A model generated the notes under the pieces. That model was not told the DNA's origin. It made no database searches and worked only from the letters and a program-made list of their open reading frames with translations. The translations under genes were made by a program, and so were the position numbers. A stretch of 56,875 bases of DNA from Virgibacillus sp. AGTR (GTDB lineage: Bacteria; Bacillota; Bacilli; Bacillales; Amphibacillaceae), in NCBI RefSeq assembly GCF_016919725.2, contig NZ_JAJERH010000022.1, positions 1-56,875 of the forward strand, written 5' to 3'. Below, in pieces: positions 43,813 to 51,800 of this stretch (position 1 is its first letter; each line of letters starts with the position of its first letter).

Positions 43813-44655
43813 ATGAAACTAAAAAAACTTAAAGCTCTCCATGCCGTAGAATACAGCAAAGATTTTCCAAAACAAAAAATTACAGGCATAGAACAGTTTG
43901 CCAATGTTTCTGATGTTACCTTAAAACGGGCGCCATTAAACACGTTAGAGGGCGTAGCTAATACGCTAATCTTGAACGCGCAGCACGCCGAGCAGGAACG
44001 AATCAAAGCAAATCCCCCGGTCTATGATCGAGCATATGTGGAACGTGCAGATTACTCGATTATGTCGCTATATTCCGATTATAAGGAAGAGATCGAGGCT
44101 GACCGTGCAGCATGGGCGGATTATCGAGAAGAGCGGAAGAAGTGGCGGAAGTGTGCACATAAGTTTTGTCTTAATATGTATCCGATAGATCGCGCTAACT
44201 TTAAAGGAAAGCGAGCTAAACGTAGTGATAGTCGATTTTGCTGCGAAACTTGTAAGGACGCACATCACGACGCAATAAAACGTTATAAAGAAACTGGTTC
44301 GTATCTTCCGCGGTGGTATTATATACCTGCGTTAGATGATACGGTAGGTGATCGTACACGTAGACGTGAATATGCAACAGAAACGGACTCACTCGAGAAA
44401 GAAATAAATAAGAATCGACCGATCAGACATGCGCCGTTAAAACGAGAAAAGCCGCCTGTATATCCTGTAACGACGTACTATTTATCGGAACTAACAAATG
44501 AAGAAATAAAGGCGAAAAAACTAGAAAAATATGTTGATAAAATGCAATTTATCCGTGGGGAAAATCCCTATAATAGTAGACGGGTTAGGACGCCAGCCGG
44601 CAGCGTCTTAGCCGATAATTTTTGTACAATATGGCATAAAAGGGAGGGAATGTAA
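43813..44655 (+). CDS. Zinc-finger-like phage protein, unknown function
   Basis: This basic protein of about 280 residues has an inner cysteine cluster (CAHKFCLNMYP ... RFCCETCKDAHHDAIKRY, about residues 120-165) of MYM/FCS zinc-finger type, followed by a Lys/Arg-rich tail. ATG 43813 has AAAGGGTG upstream; GTG 43804 is also in frame. It overlaps the next regulator gene by one base. It may bind nucleic acid. Confidence 0.65.
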   Translation: MKLKKLKALHAVEYSKDFPKQKITGIEQFANVSDVTLKRAPLNTLEGVANTLILNAQHAEQERIKANPPVYDRAYVERADYSIMSLYSDYKEEIEADRAAWADYREERKKWRKCAHKFCLNMYPIDRANFKGKRAKRSDSRFCCETCKDAHHDAIKRYKETGSYLPRWYYIPALDDTVGDRTRRREYATETDSLEKEINKNRPIRHAPLKREKPPVYPVTTYYLSELTNEEIKAKKLEKYVDKMQFIRGENPYNSRRVRTPAGSVLADNFCTIWHKREGM

Positions 44656-44870
44656 TGGAAAAGGAAACATTTAAGGCGATTAGGTTATATTTGGGTATGA
44701 GCCAACAAAAATACAGTGAGTATTTGGGCATTGCTCAGTCGACAGTATCAAAAATTGAAGCCGGTAATCGTGGTGTATCGGATGTAATTAGAGCTAAGAT
44801 TGCAAAGAACTTTGAACCTACGGAAGAATTTATGGATTACCTAGAAAGAAGCAAAAAACTAGCAATTTAA
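44655..44870 (+). CDS. XRE-family helix-turn-helix protein
   Basis: The 71-residue protein is a lambda-repressor-like domain: LYLGMSQQKYSEYLGIAQSTVSKIEAGNRGVS. It overlaps the preceding gene's stop by one base. It ends an upstream gene block; an AT-rich 100-base gap follows. It could be a second regulator of middle or late genes. Confidence 0.8.
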   Translation: MEKETFKAIRLYLGMSQQKYSEYLGIAQSTVSKIEAGNRGVSDVIRAKIAKNFEPTEEFMDYLERSKKLAI

Positions 44871-44976
44871 TTTTTTTCTTTTTTATTTATCATTTATGTG
44901 TAGTTATAGTTATCCAATTTAATTATATGTCAACAGATTCGAAATGTCAATAAATAAATTTTGGAGGAATTATAAA

Positions 44977-45333
44977 ATGAAAAACGAAACAAGCAACTGG
45001 CGTGAAGAAAAAGCCGAACTTGAGCGCAAACTAATCGACGCAAAACAAACGGTAATGAAGTACGAGGGGGCATTGTCGCCGCATGAGCGCACCATAACGG
45101 ATAGCGACTATCACCAAGCGAAACGGGATGTGATTTCAATATACACCGCTATACAAAACGGCGATCATGAAGCCGGCAAGCCTAGCGATCCATACAAAGG
45201 TATGACGGTAGACCAACTTCGCGAAATATACGAAGAAAAGAAAAGCGAGTATACAGGTACCGCAGGTTCTGTGCGACAAGCTGCGGAATTAATGCGAATA
45301 GATACGTTAATTCAACAATCGGAAGGAGATTGA
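44977..45333 (+). CDS. Hypothetical phage protein, Lys/Glu-rich
   Basis: A 118-residue hydrophilic protein with an N-terminal coiled coil (NWREEKAELERKLIDAKQTV). ATG 44977 has TTGGAGGAATT upstream. A longer frame from 44944 has no binding site. It ends where the next gene begins. No family recognised. Confidence 0.6.
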   Translation: MKNETSNWREEKAELERKLIDAKQTVMKYEGALSPHERTITDSDYHQAKRDVISIYTAIQNGDHEAGKPSDPYKGMTVDQLREIYEEKKSEYTGTAGSVRQAAELMRIDTLIQQSEGD

Positions 45334-45335
45334 AA

Positions 45336-45818
45336 TTGAAATATACGTTATATCTTGCGCTAGCGACAGACGATAAACGCTCGGTATATGCTTATACTCT
45401 AGCTAATTATGAGGGTGAGATCACTAGCGGAACTTTTATCACGGCAGGTAAACGAGGGTTTGACGATGTATACTGCGGTCATGTTGCTTTACAACGTGCA
45501 TTGAGAAAATCAGCGAAGGAAGCCGGGGTAATCCAATTAACCGTTATGTTAGACCATAGCCTAATAGATTCGATTGGCTTTGAGCTGGCTAACGTTAACC
45601 CGTCTATTTATCCGTCATTATGTCGTACTACTCAAAGGATCATGCGCCGGTTTGATAAATGCGAATTAGCTGCGATGGGCGATGAGGAAGATATGCAACC
45701 ATATGAGGTCTCGGTTTGTGACGAAGCACTGGACGCGTTAGACGATTGTCGGACGGTTAAAGGGCGCTGGGCGTTGCTAAAAGATACGATTTTAGGGAGT
45801 AAAAACATTATTAGATAG
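45336..45818 (+). CDS. Hypothetical phage protein, possible RNase H-like fold
   Basis: About 160 residues: MKYTLYLALATDDKRSVYAY, then GEITSGTFITAGKRG, then helices and LTVMLDHSLIDSIGFELANV. The alternation of strands and helices resembles RNase H-like folds, but catalytic acids are not evident, so this is a weak idea. TTG 45336 is chosen because GGAAGGAG is 7 bases upstream; TTG 45330 is too near. Confidence 0.5.
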   Translation: MKYTLYLALATDDKRSVYAYTLANYEGEITSGTFITAGKRGFDDVYCGHVALQRALRKSAKEAGVIQLTVMLDHSLIDSIGFELANVNPSIYPSLCRTTQRIMRRFDKCELAAMGDEEDMQPYEVSVCDEALDALDDCRTVKGRWALLKDTILGSKNIIR

Positions 45819-45830
45819 GGGCTTGATAAA

Positions 45831-46484
45831 ATGAAAATGTCAAAAGAGTTAGAGCAGTTATTAAAAGATTACCAAACTGAGGATAAAGAAGCTCAACAAC
45901 GAAGCGAAAAAACTGCGAAGCAAGTGGAGGAATTAACCGACGAACTAGCTGAAACAAAAGCTAAACTAGCAGAGGCCGTCGATAAGTCGCTCGAAAATCC
46001 TACCGACCATAACGCCCAAGCCGAGCATGAACTCCGCAAAAAGGTTGCCGAGCTAGAATTACAACTACAAGGTGCGCAACATAAAAAATCGCGAGCGTTT
46101 GGTTTTAATACGTCACGTAAAAAAGGGTTAGCAAAACAAGCAACGGAAAAAGCGAAACAGGAAGCACATAAGTACTATAACGATAAACAGCCAAAAGCAG
46201 CAAAGAAGATCGAAGAAGCTAAGCTAGCATATCTTAACGCCTTAGCCGATTACCACGACTTAGCGAAAGAAGCTGCGCAATTACAGCGAGACATCGCTCA
46301 GCAAGTCGGTTATCAACTGGATAATTCCGATTTAGTCAGCAACGTATCCTTATATCCATTCAATTTTCAGGGGAGCCGCCAAGTTTACGGGATTACAGAG
46401 CCGGAGGTACTGCGAGCATATAAGAACGGTATTATACGAAAAAACTCGGTGGCAGAAGGTAAACAACGCGGAGTAGATTTATAA
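45831..46484 (+). CDS. Coiled-coil phage protein
   Basis: The 217-residue protein is mostly a Lys/Glu/Ala-rich coiled coil (residues ~1-90 and 105-165), with a small C-terminal folded part (SNVSLYPFNFQGSRQVYGIT, VLRAYKNGIIRKNSV). It might be a scaffold or DNA-organising protein; no family is recognised. A terminator follows. Confidence 0.55.
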   Translation: MKMSKELEQLLKDYQTEDKEAQQRSEKTAKQVEELTDELAETKAKLAEAVDKSLENPTDHNAQAEHELRKKVAELELQLQGAQHKKSRAFGFNTSRKKGLAKQATEKAKQEAHKYYNDKQPKAAKKIEEAKLAYLNALADYHDLAKEAAQLQRDIAQQVGYQLDNSDLVSNVSLYPFNFQGSRQVYGITEPEVLRAYKNGIIRKNSVAEGKQRGVDL

Positions 46485-46491
46485 GAATATC

Positions 46492-46518
46492 GAGGCGCAT
46501 AAGAGCGTCTCTTTTTTA
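46492..46518 (+). terminator. Terminator within the element
   Basis: GAGGCGC and GCGTCTC form a 7-bp stem (one G-T pair) followed by seven T residues. Confidence 0.8.
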
Positions 46519-46534
46519 TTGGGGGATAAATCAG

Positions 46535-46894
46535 ATGTTAAAGGACGATATAAAAAAGCAAGTTGAAACAAGCTGCGCAACTTACGCAGGTAACGGGCAA
46601 TGTCATTTAGACCGACCATGTCCGTTTTTTAATGCAGAGACAACCGACAATTTACCACGTTGTTTGTACTTCGAAAACGCAGTACTGCCCGCAGATGACA
46701 AGTTAAAATCCCGTTACTGGCAGTCGTTCGGGGTTGCATATTGGGGCGAGTTTGCCAAAGTATGCAAGCGTTGTGAAAATACGTTTAATCCAGGTAATCA
46801 AAAACGTAGGCAATATTGCGATGAGTGCAAGGAGCTTCAACGAAAAGAAAAACGGAATAAGAGAATGCGAGAGTATCGAAAGAATACCGGATAA
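46535..46894 (+). CDS. Cysteine-rich VLP-domain-like protein
   Basis: The 119-residue protein has an N-terminal cluster (CATYAGNGQCHLDRPCPFF ... CLYFENAVLP), the pattern of the cysteine-rich VLP domain found on mobile elements, and a second zinc-ribbon-like part (CKRCENTFNPGNQKRRQYCDECKELQ). The basic tail suggests nucleic acid binding. GGGGGAT lies before the ATG. Confidence 0.65.
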   Translation: MLKDDIKKQVETSCATYAGNGQCHLDRPCPFFNAETTDNLPRCLYFENAVLPADDKLKSRYWQSFGVAYWGEFAKVCKRCENTFNPGNQKRRQYCDECKELQRKEKRNKRMREYRKNTG

Positions 46895-47035
46895 ATGCAA
46901 GTTACAAAGTGACGCTTTTTACGCTAAACATAGCGATATAAAGCAAATAGAGACGATCTGAGACGTTTCAATTTTTACGAGTGTATTTATATTCAAAATG
47001 CTAATGTGACGCTTTTTAAAGGGGGAGTTCAAACA
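46895..47035. repeat. Gap with a 13-base direct repeat
   Basis: GTGACGCTTTTTA occurs at 46909-46921 and again at 47006-47018, 97 bases apart. No gene is supported between them. Confidence 0.4.
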
Positions 47036-47167
47036 ATGGAAAAACAAAGAACAAAGAGAAACAAACATAAGAAGCGACGTAATCGCCGGGCAACATACTC
47101 AATCAGATTGTTATTATCGCCGGAAACAAAAGAAAGATTACTAACCTTTAAAGGGGTGGTGGAGTAA
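47036..47167 (+). CDS. Small very basic protein
   Basis: A 43-residue frame (MEKQRTKRNKHKKRRNRRAT...) with GGGGGAG 8 bases before the ATG. The first half is almost all Lys/Arg, which suggests nucleic acid binding. The stop codon is next to the start region of the following gene. Confidence 0.55.
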   Translation: MEKQRTKRNKHKKRRNRRATYSIRLLLSPETKERLLTFKGVVE

Positions 47168-47172
47168 ATGTA

Positions 47173-47448
47173 CTGTATAGCTCGGCCGAAACTGAGTTAA
47201 TTGCTAGAGATAAAGCCGGTAATACTACTTATTTATCTAACGTATCTAGAACGCTTAAATTGGACGAGTCTAATCGATATTACACGCTGATTGGCGATGG
47301 CCATACATTAGCGCAAGGTATTTACGTGAATATATTTAAGACATTATCGGAGTTAACTAAGCGAGGATTAAGTTACCCGGACAAGGTTACCGGCGATGGA
47401 TGGTCTATGAGTTATGACGACTACAAAGAAGGGGGTGAGAACGCATGA
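47173..47448 (+). CDS. Conserved-looking small phage protein, start unclear
   Basis: The open frame reads LYSSAETELIARDKAGNTTY, LSNVSRTLKLDESNRYYTLI and on to the end, without gap. It lacks ATG, GTG or TTG near its 5' end; CTG 47173 follows GGTGGTGGAG at a usable distance. ATG 47168 lies in another frame and ends after 10 codons. Either CTG is used, one base was lost, or the first usable start is internal (ATG-less TTG 47260). The sequence as a whole looks like a real protein. Confidence 0.5.
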   Translation: MYSSAETELIARDKAGNTTYLSNVSRTLKLDESNRYYTLIGDGHTLAQGIYVNIFKTLSELTKRGLSYPDKVTGDGWSMSYDDYKEGGENA

Positions 47449-47846
47449 GTAAAAAATTAACTGACAAACAAATCGCAGCAATAGCAATCATATCGCAGCC
47501 TAAAAGGGCTGGAATGACCTACGAACAGATAGCAGATGAAGTAGGGGTAACACCACGCACGTTATATACCTGGCGAAACGAGGAGCGATTTAATAAAGCC
47601 TTAAAAAATAAGATTATGAACGACACAATCGATAGGCTACCGGAAGTAATGGCGTCTGTACCCGATCATATAATCGATCAAGGTAATGCGGCGATGCTTA
47701 GGACGCTATTACAAGCGCACGGGCTACTCACGGAAAAGCACGAAGTAACATCCGCAAATAATGATAGTCGAGATATTGACGAAATGAAAGCGGAATTAGC
47801 GGAATTTAAGAGTCGTCGAGGTGAAAACGTTGAAAAAACAGAATAA
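47445..47846 (+). CDS. Terminase-small-subunit-like HTH protein (phBC6A51 type)
   Basis: The 133-residue protein has an N-terminal helix-turn-helix (MTYEQIADEVGVTPRTLYTWRNEERF, about 22-47) and a helical oligomerisation part. This is the layout of phBC6A51-type phage proteins described as small terminase or transposase-like HTH. It overlaps the previous gene (ATGA) and has GGGGGTGA upstream. The large terminase that should follow is missing, so its packaging role could only work with a helper phage. Confidence 0.7.
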   Translation: MSKKLTDKQIAAIAIISQPKRAGMTYEQIADEVGVTPRTLYTWRNEERFNKALKNKIMNDTIDRLPEVMASVPDHIIDQGNAAMLRTLLQAHGLLTEKHEVTSANNDSRDIDEMKAELAEFKSRRGENVEKTE

Positions 47847-47958
47847 ACGACTGCGAAGCGATAAGGACGCAAGGAAACGTAAAAAGCCAAATGATGCCTT
47901 AACATGGCAAAAAAGAATGATGGAAGAACTAAAGCAAATAAAAGAAATGGAAAGTTAA
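47830..47958 (+). CDS. Small basic protein behind the terminase-like gene
   Basis: A 42-residue frame begins at TTG 47830, inside the end of the preceding gene, with GAGGTG upstream. It reads KKQNKRLRSDKDARKRKKPN then DALTWQKRMMEELKQIKEM. The basic N-terminus and amphipathic C-terminus are unlike random sequence. A terminator follows. Confidence 0.45.
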   Translation: MKKQNKRLRSDKDARKRKKPNDALTWQKRMMEELKQIKEMES

Positions 47959-48002
47959 ATATATCCCGTCTGTACTACTAGGGGAAGGTAGGAGGGATTA
48001 GT

Positions 48003-48032
48003 AAGGGGCGTTTACCAGCGCCTCTTTTTAAT
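48003..48032 (+). terminator. Terminator within the element
   Basis: AGGGGCG and GCGCCTC (one G-T pair) form a stem followed by TTTTTA. Confidence 0.75.
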
Positions 48033-48059
48033 GTCCAAAAACGGAAAGGAAGCGATTAA

Positions 48060-48182
48060 ATGACGAAATTAACTAAGTTTTTCAGCTATGCAATTTCAAC
48101 GGTAATCCTCACAGGGTTCTTTCTATTGTTACTAGGATTAATGATGGCAGGATTACAGCTTATTTTTGGATTGATATTTTAG
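48060..48182 (+). CDS. Small single-pass membrane protein
   Basis: The 40-residue product (MTKLTKFFSYAISTVILTGF then FLLLLGLMMAGLQLIFGLIF) is one long hydrophobic helix with a basic start. GGAAAGGA lies 8 bases before the ATG. It might be a holin-like or immunity peptide; no family recognised. Confidence 0.55.
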   Translation: MTKLTKFFSYAISTVILTGFFLLLLGLMMAGLQLIFGLIF

Positions 48183-48193
48183 GGGGAGTAGTA

Positions 48194-48370
48194 ATGAAAC
48201 ACACCAAAAAAGATATACAGGATATTGTAAATGAGTATGTTGGAAAGCCAACGCAATTAATACAAAGCCAGCCGAGCATAGAGACGTACAAGCAGTCCGC
48301 AAAACTAGTCGCGACCGGTGAGCGGAAGTTAAAACGATTAAAGCTATCCGCAGAGGAGCGGCGGCAATAG
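48194..48370 (+). CDS. Small protein overlapping the tape-measure frame
   Basis: A 58-residue frame (MKHTKKDIQDIVNEYVGKPT..., ending KRLKLSAEERRQ) has GGGGGAG 5 bases before the ATG. Its last ~48 bases overlap the still open tape-measure frame, which lies in the -1 phase. It might be a leftover of a tail chaperone region or a new product of a deletion joint. Confidence 0.5.
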   Translation: MKHTKKDIQDIVNEYVGKPTQLIQSQPSIETYKQSAKLVATGERKLKRLKLSAEERRQ

Positions 48371-50331
48371 TAGCCGGAAAGGTTATATTCGGATTAATAG
48401 CGGTTTTTACTTTAATACCCGCAGCAATCGCAGGCATCGTCGTTGCCGCGAAAAACTTCGACGTAATCAAGGAAAAGGCGCGAGACATGGCGGACGCTAT
48501 AAAGCAGGCGTTCATAAAATTACCGGAAACACTACGGACAGCGGCGAGTAAGATATCGCAATCATTACGCGACATGTTGCCGGAACCAGTCGTCAAGGCG
48601 CTAGATAAGGCTGTGGACAAACTATCGGACATATTCGGAGAGCTTGCAGACGTATTTAACGACATCTTAAACGGAAACTTCGAGAAACTAGGCGATATAT
48701 TTGCGAAGTTAATACCGACCATTGTTGGCGTGTTAGTCGGCGGTTTGCCGGGTCTAGCGATAGCAGGATCGAGGTTCTTGCCCGCATTAGCGGACGGAAT
48801 TACGAAGAACATCGACAAGATATCTGACGCAGCTAACGATATGATCGGAGAATTTATCGACGGGGTAAACAAGTATTTACCGAAAATACTCGAGGCTGGC
48901 GTAGAAATTATCGAAAATGTCCTCGAAGGCGTTGTAACGGCTATACCGAAAATAGTAGAAGTGGCAACGACGATCATAACGTCATTAATCGATACAATAA
49001 CGGAATATTTACCGAAGTTGATCGAATCAGGTGTCGTAATACTAACGAGTCTATTGCAAGGAATTACCGAGAGTTTACCGCTAGTAATTGACGCTGTGCT
49101 ACAGTTAGTGCAGTTTTTAGTCGGAGCAGTTACGGAGTTATTGCCGGTCATTATCAACATAGGTCTGAAGATATTAACAGCAATAATCACCGGCATAGTA
49201 GATAACTTACCAATGATTATCGATACGGCTGTTAAGTTAATGAACACACTAGTTACTTCAATTATGGAGTTACTTCCGATGATACTCGAAGCAGGTATCG
49301 ATATTCTAATGGCGATCGTACAAGGGATCGTCGATAATTTGCCGAAGATAGTTGAGGCGGCTACCCAATTAATTTCGAGACTGATCGATACTGTTATCGA
49401 ATTACTACCGGAAATCATTGACGCAGGTATTAAGTTATTGCTCGCGTTAATCGAAGGAATTATCGACGCATTACCACAATTAATCGAGGCTGCGGTCTAT
49501 TTAATTGTTAAAACAGCGGAAGAGTTGATAAATAACTTACCAAAGATAGTTGAAGCGGGCGTAGAGTTAGTAATAGCGATTATCAAAGGTATCGGAGATC
49601 ATTTGCCGGAATTGCTGAAAGCTGGCGGAGAACTAGTCGTTGAATTAGTGAAAGCGATACTTGAAATGTTACCGGACATTTTCGACGCAGGTGTCGAATT
49701 AGTTGGCGAACTTATTGACGGGGCGTTAAGTATGCTTGAAGAAGTAGGTGCTGCGGCGCTAGAGATTGGCGGTAAATTTCTCGATGGAATCGGTAATTTT
49801 GCCGGAGATATGTGGGACGCCGGTGCCGATCTCGTAAACGGATTAAAAAGCGGTATTGCGGACAAGGCGGACAGTGCGGTTAGAGCTGCGGAGAGCTTAG
49901 GCTCGAAAGTACTAACGGCGACAAAGAACTTCTTCCTCGTTAAATCGCCATCACGCGTATTCCGTAACGAAATCGGGGCGATGCTCGGTAAAGGTTTAGC
50001 GCTAGGTATAAAAGACGAAATATCCAACGTAGAAAGAATGGCGCAACGCCTTTCAGAAGCTGCGACGCCGGAACAACCGAAACTAGCCGGAATAGATATC
50101 GGAGACATGCGCGGACACAGCCGTCAAGTTACCTCAAAATTACAAGCGGAAATGGGCGGAGCTAACAAACGAGGGGACACGTATGTAACGAATGATTACC
50201 GAGGCATGTTAGATGGCGCGGTATTTAACATACGTGAGGAAGCGGACATAGACCGGATTACGGAAGACATTGCGCGAAAGCAAGCGAAAACAAATACGCA
50301 GAAAGGGAGGGTGACGAAATCATGGGCGTAA
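48322..50331 (+). pseudogene. Tail tape-measure protein, 5'-truncated
   Basis: The frame is open from 48322 but has no start before ATG 48487. Upstream residues already look genuine (a hydrophobic stretch VIFGLIAVFTLIPAAIAGIV typical of tape-measure proteins). From 48850 to 49720 follow about eight tandem repeats of ~39 residues of the type LPKIVEAGVELVIAIIKGI, then the conserved C-terminal VKSPSRVFRNEIGAMLGKGL. Tape measures set the tail length of siphophages and are normally 1000 or more residues; about 614 (from 48487) remain here. Head and tail genes expected upstream are absent. Confidence 0.75.
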
Positions 50332-50384
50332 ATGAGCGTGGTCGGCGCCCTCTGTTTTTATTCGGATTTAAGGAGGAAATCAAA

Positions 50385-51176
50385 ATGGGAGCATTATTAT
50401 TAACTGACGAAGATATATCGAAAATTAATCAAATAAAATCACGTACATTCCGTGGATATTCAAAAGCGACTGGTGGTGGAGGTGCTATCGTTAAATCTAC
50501 AAAAGGTGGCGGCGGTACAACTCGAAGTACAACCAGCGGCGGAGGAACCACGGCAACCTCGAGCTCGGGTGGAGGTACATCGAAAAGTACGCAAAGCGGC
50601 GGCGGAACCTCGCAAACGTCGAGTGCGGGCGGTGATCATCGACACCGAGTGTTTAGACATATGTCGGACGGTGGCTCTTCACCGGCTAGGGCTTACGTTG
50701 CAGCAAACGGAGCAGGCGTACATGTACAGGCGTCAACGCCCGAGGACTTATGGACGGAGGGGAGTAGCGGTAATCACTCGCATAGCGTATCGGTACCTAA
50801 CCATTCGCACAGTTTTACCGTTCCTAACCACACGCATACAGTCACCGTACCAAATCATAGTCACGAGGTTTCTATTCCGAACCATTCACACGAGGTTACT
50901 TTACCGAATCATACGCATGAAATATTGCATGGTATCTTCCGACTAAGTGAGTTGCCTACATCGGTAGAAATCAGAGTCGACGGTAATTTGACGCCTTACA
51001 CCGAAATAAGCGGACAGAATCTCGACCTTATTCCGTACTTGGCGAGAGATAGTAACGGTAAGATAAAAAGAGGCGCGTGGCACGAGGTTTCAATTAAACC
51101 GGATAAACGTTCACGAGTTAATGCGAATGTAATTTCTAGGTTATTTATACAAAGTCTTATAGGAGGTACACATTAA
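50385..51176 (+). CDS. Phage tail protein with Gly-rich and NHSH repeats (C-terminal part)
   Basis: This protein of 263 residues has a low-complexity Gly/Ser/Thr region with regular GGG every ~12 residues (for example TSGGGTTATSSSGGG), the GGDHRHRVFRH joint, six repeats of the pattern PNH[ST]H with one every 7-8 residues, and a compact end (HGIFRLSELPTSVEIRVDGN). This matches the C-termini of Bacillus siphophage tail endopeptidase/minor structural proteins. AAGGAGG precedes ATG 50385. The N-terminal catalytic part is not present, so it may be a remnant fused to a new start. Confidence 0.65.
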   Translation: MGALLLTDEDISKINQIKSRTFRGYSKATGGGGAIVKSTKGGGGTTRSTTSGGGTTATSSSGGGTSKSTQSGGGTSQTSSAGGDHRHRVFRHMSDGGSSPARAYVAANGAGVHVQASTPEDLWTEGSSGNHSHSVSVPNHSHSFTVPNHTHTVTVPNHSHEVSIPNHSHEVTLPNHTHEILHGIFRLSELPTSVEIRVDGNLTPYTEISGQNLDLIPYLARDSNGKIKRGAWHEVSIKPDKRSRVNANVISRLFIQSLIGGTH

Positions 51177-51742
51177 TGTCGCTAGTTATGACGATCGCTA
51201 TGCATGATTTCGTAGTTATGTCAAGTGATTTACGTGCCGTTCACGTTGAAGATGAACAAATTAAAAAGGAGGGTGTGCGGAAGGTGTTTCGATTTAATGA
51301 AAAGGTTGTATACGGACTAACCGGCGACCTAGATGTATTCGACGACCTAAACACACACCTGTCAGAACATAAATCGGAAAAAGCTAACGTACAGGCTGTT
51401 TCGAGAATAATTCGCAAATACTTGCGAAAGCGTCTTGACGATAATTCCGAAATACAGTTAAGGGCGCATATAGCCGGTATTGGTGACGGTAATAAGGTAA
51501 CGATAATCGAGCTAAATCATGACGATAACTATAAGCAGCATAAAACGTTGCCAGGTCCGGAGGATGCGTATTGGCGTACAATGTATTGTCGCGTTCCCCC
51601 TATGCCGAAAATAGAGGAACGATTCGGGGAGCTAAACGACTGTACTCCGGAAAGTATTAGCGCATTACTACGTGAAGTTAACGCGGAAGTTGCGCAAGAG
51701 GACGGAAGTGTTAGCGAAGAATGCGAGGTTGAAGTGGTATAA
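51176..51742 (+). CDS. Ntn-hydrolase-like (proteasome-fold) phage protein
   Basis: The 188-residue protein begins MSLVMTIAMHDFVVMSSDLRAV and contains KVFRFNEKVVYGLTGDLDVFDDL, the pattern of proteasome-beta/HslV-like folds found in tail regions of Firmicute phages. No clear N-terminal Thr/Ser/Cys nucleophile follows a propeptide, so activity is uncertain. AGGAGGT lies just upstream and the start overlaps the previous stop by one base. Confidence 0.6.
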   Translation: MSLVMTIAMHDFVVMSSDLRAVHVEDEQIKKEGVRKVFRFNEKVVYGLTGDLDVFDDLNTHLSEHKSEKANVQAVSRIIRKYLRKRLDDNSEIQLRAHIAGIGDGNKVTIIELNHDDNYKQHKTLPGPEDAYWRTMYCRVPPMPKIEERFGELNDCTPESISALLREVNAEVAQEDGSVSEECEVEVV

Positions 51743-51756
51743 AGCGGTATAAATAG

Positions 51757-51791
51757 AGCGGGCGTTCCTTCGGTTGAGGGGGCGTCCCGCT
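51757..51791. terminator. Bidirectional terminator
   Basis: AGCGGGCG pairs with CGTCCCGCT (one bulged T) between the convergent Ntn-hydrolase-like and lipoprotein genes. Confidence 0.65.
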
Positions 51792-51800
51792 AATTTATCC

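Noticed and set aside
48060-48182. Holin
   Set aside because: A single hydrophobic helix of 40 residues with no neighbouring endolysin; too little to name it so.
48153-49418. Long minus-strand open frame of 421 codons
   Set aside because: It is antisense to the repetitive tape-measure gene; its Ser/Ile-rich periodic composition mirrors the repeats of the coding strand, and no ribosome binding site is seen.
49599-50108. Minus-strand frame of 169 codons
   Set aside because: Also antisense to the tape-measure gene, with Ser/Pro-rich composition typical of a shadow frame.
50452-50946. Plus-strand frame of 164 codons in the tail gene
   Set aside because: It is a shifted frame of the Gly/His repeats, very rich in Arg, with no binding site.
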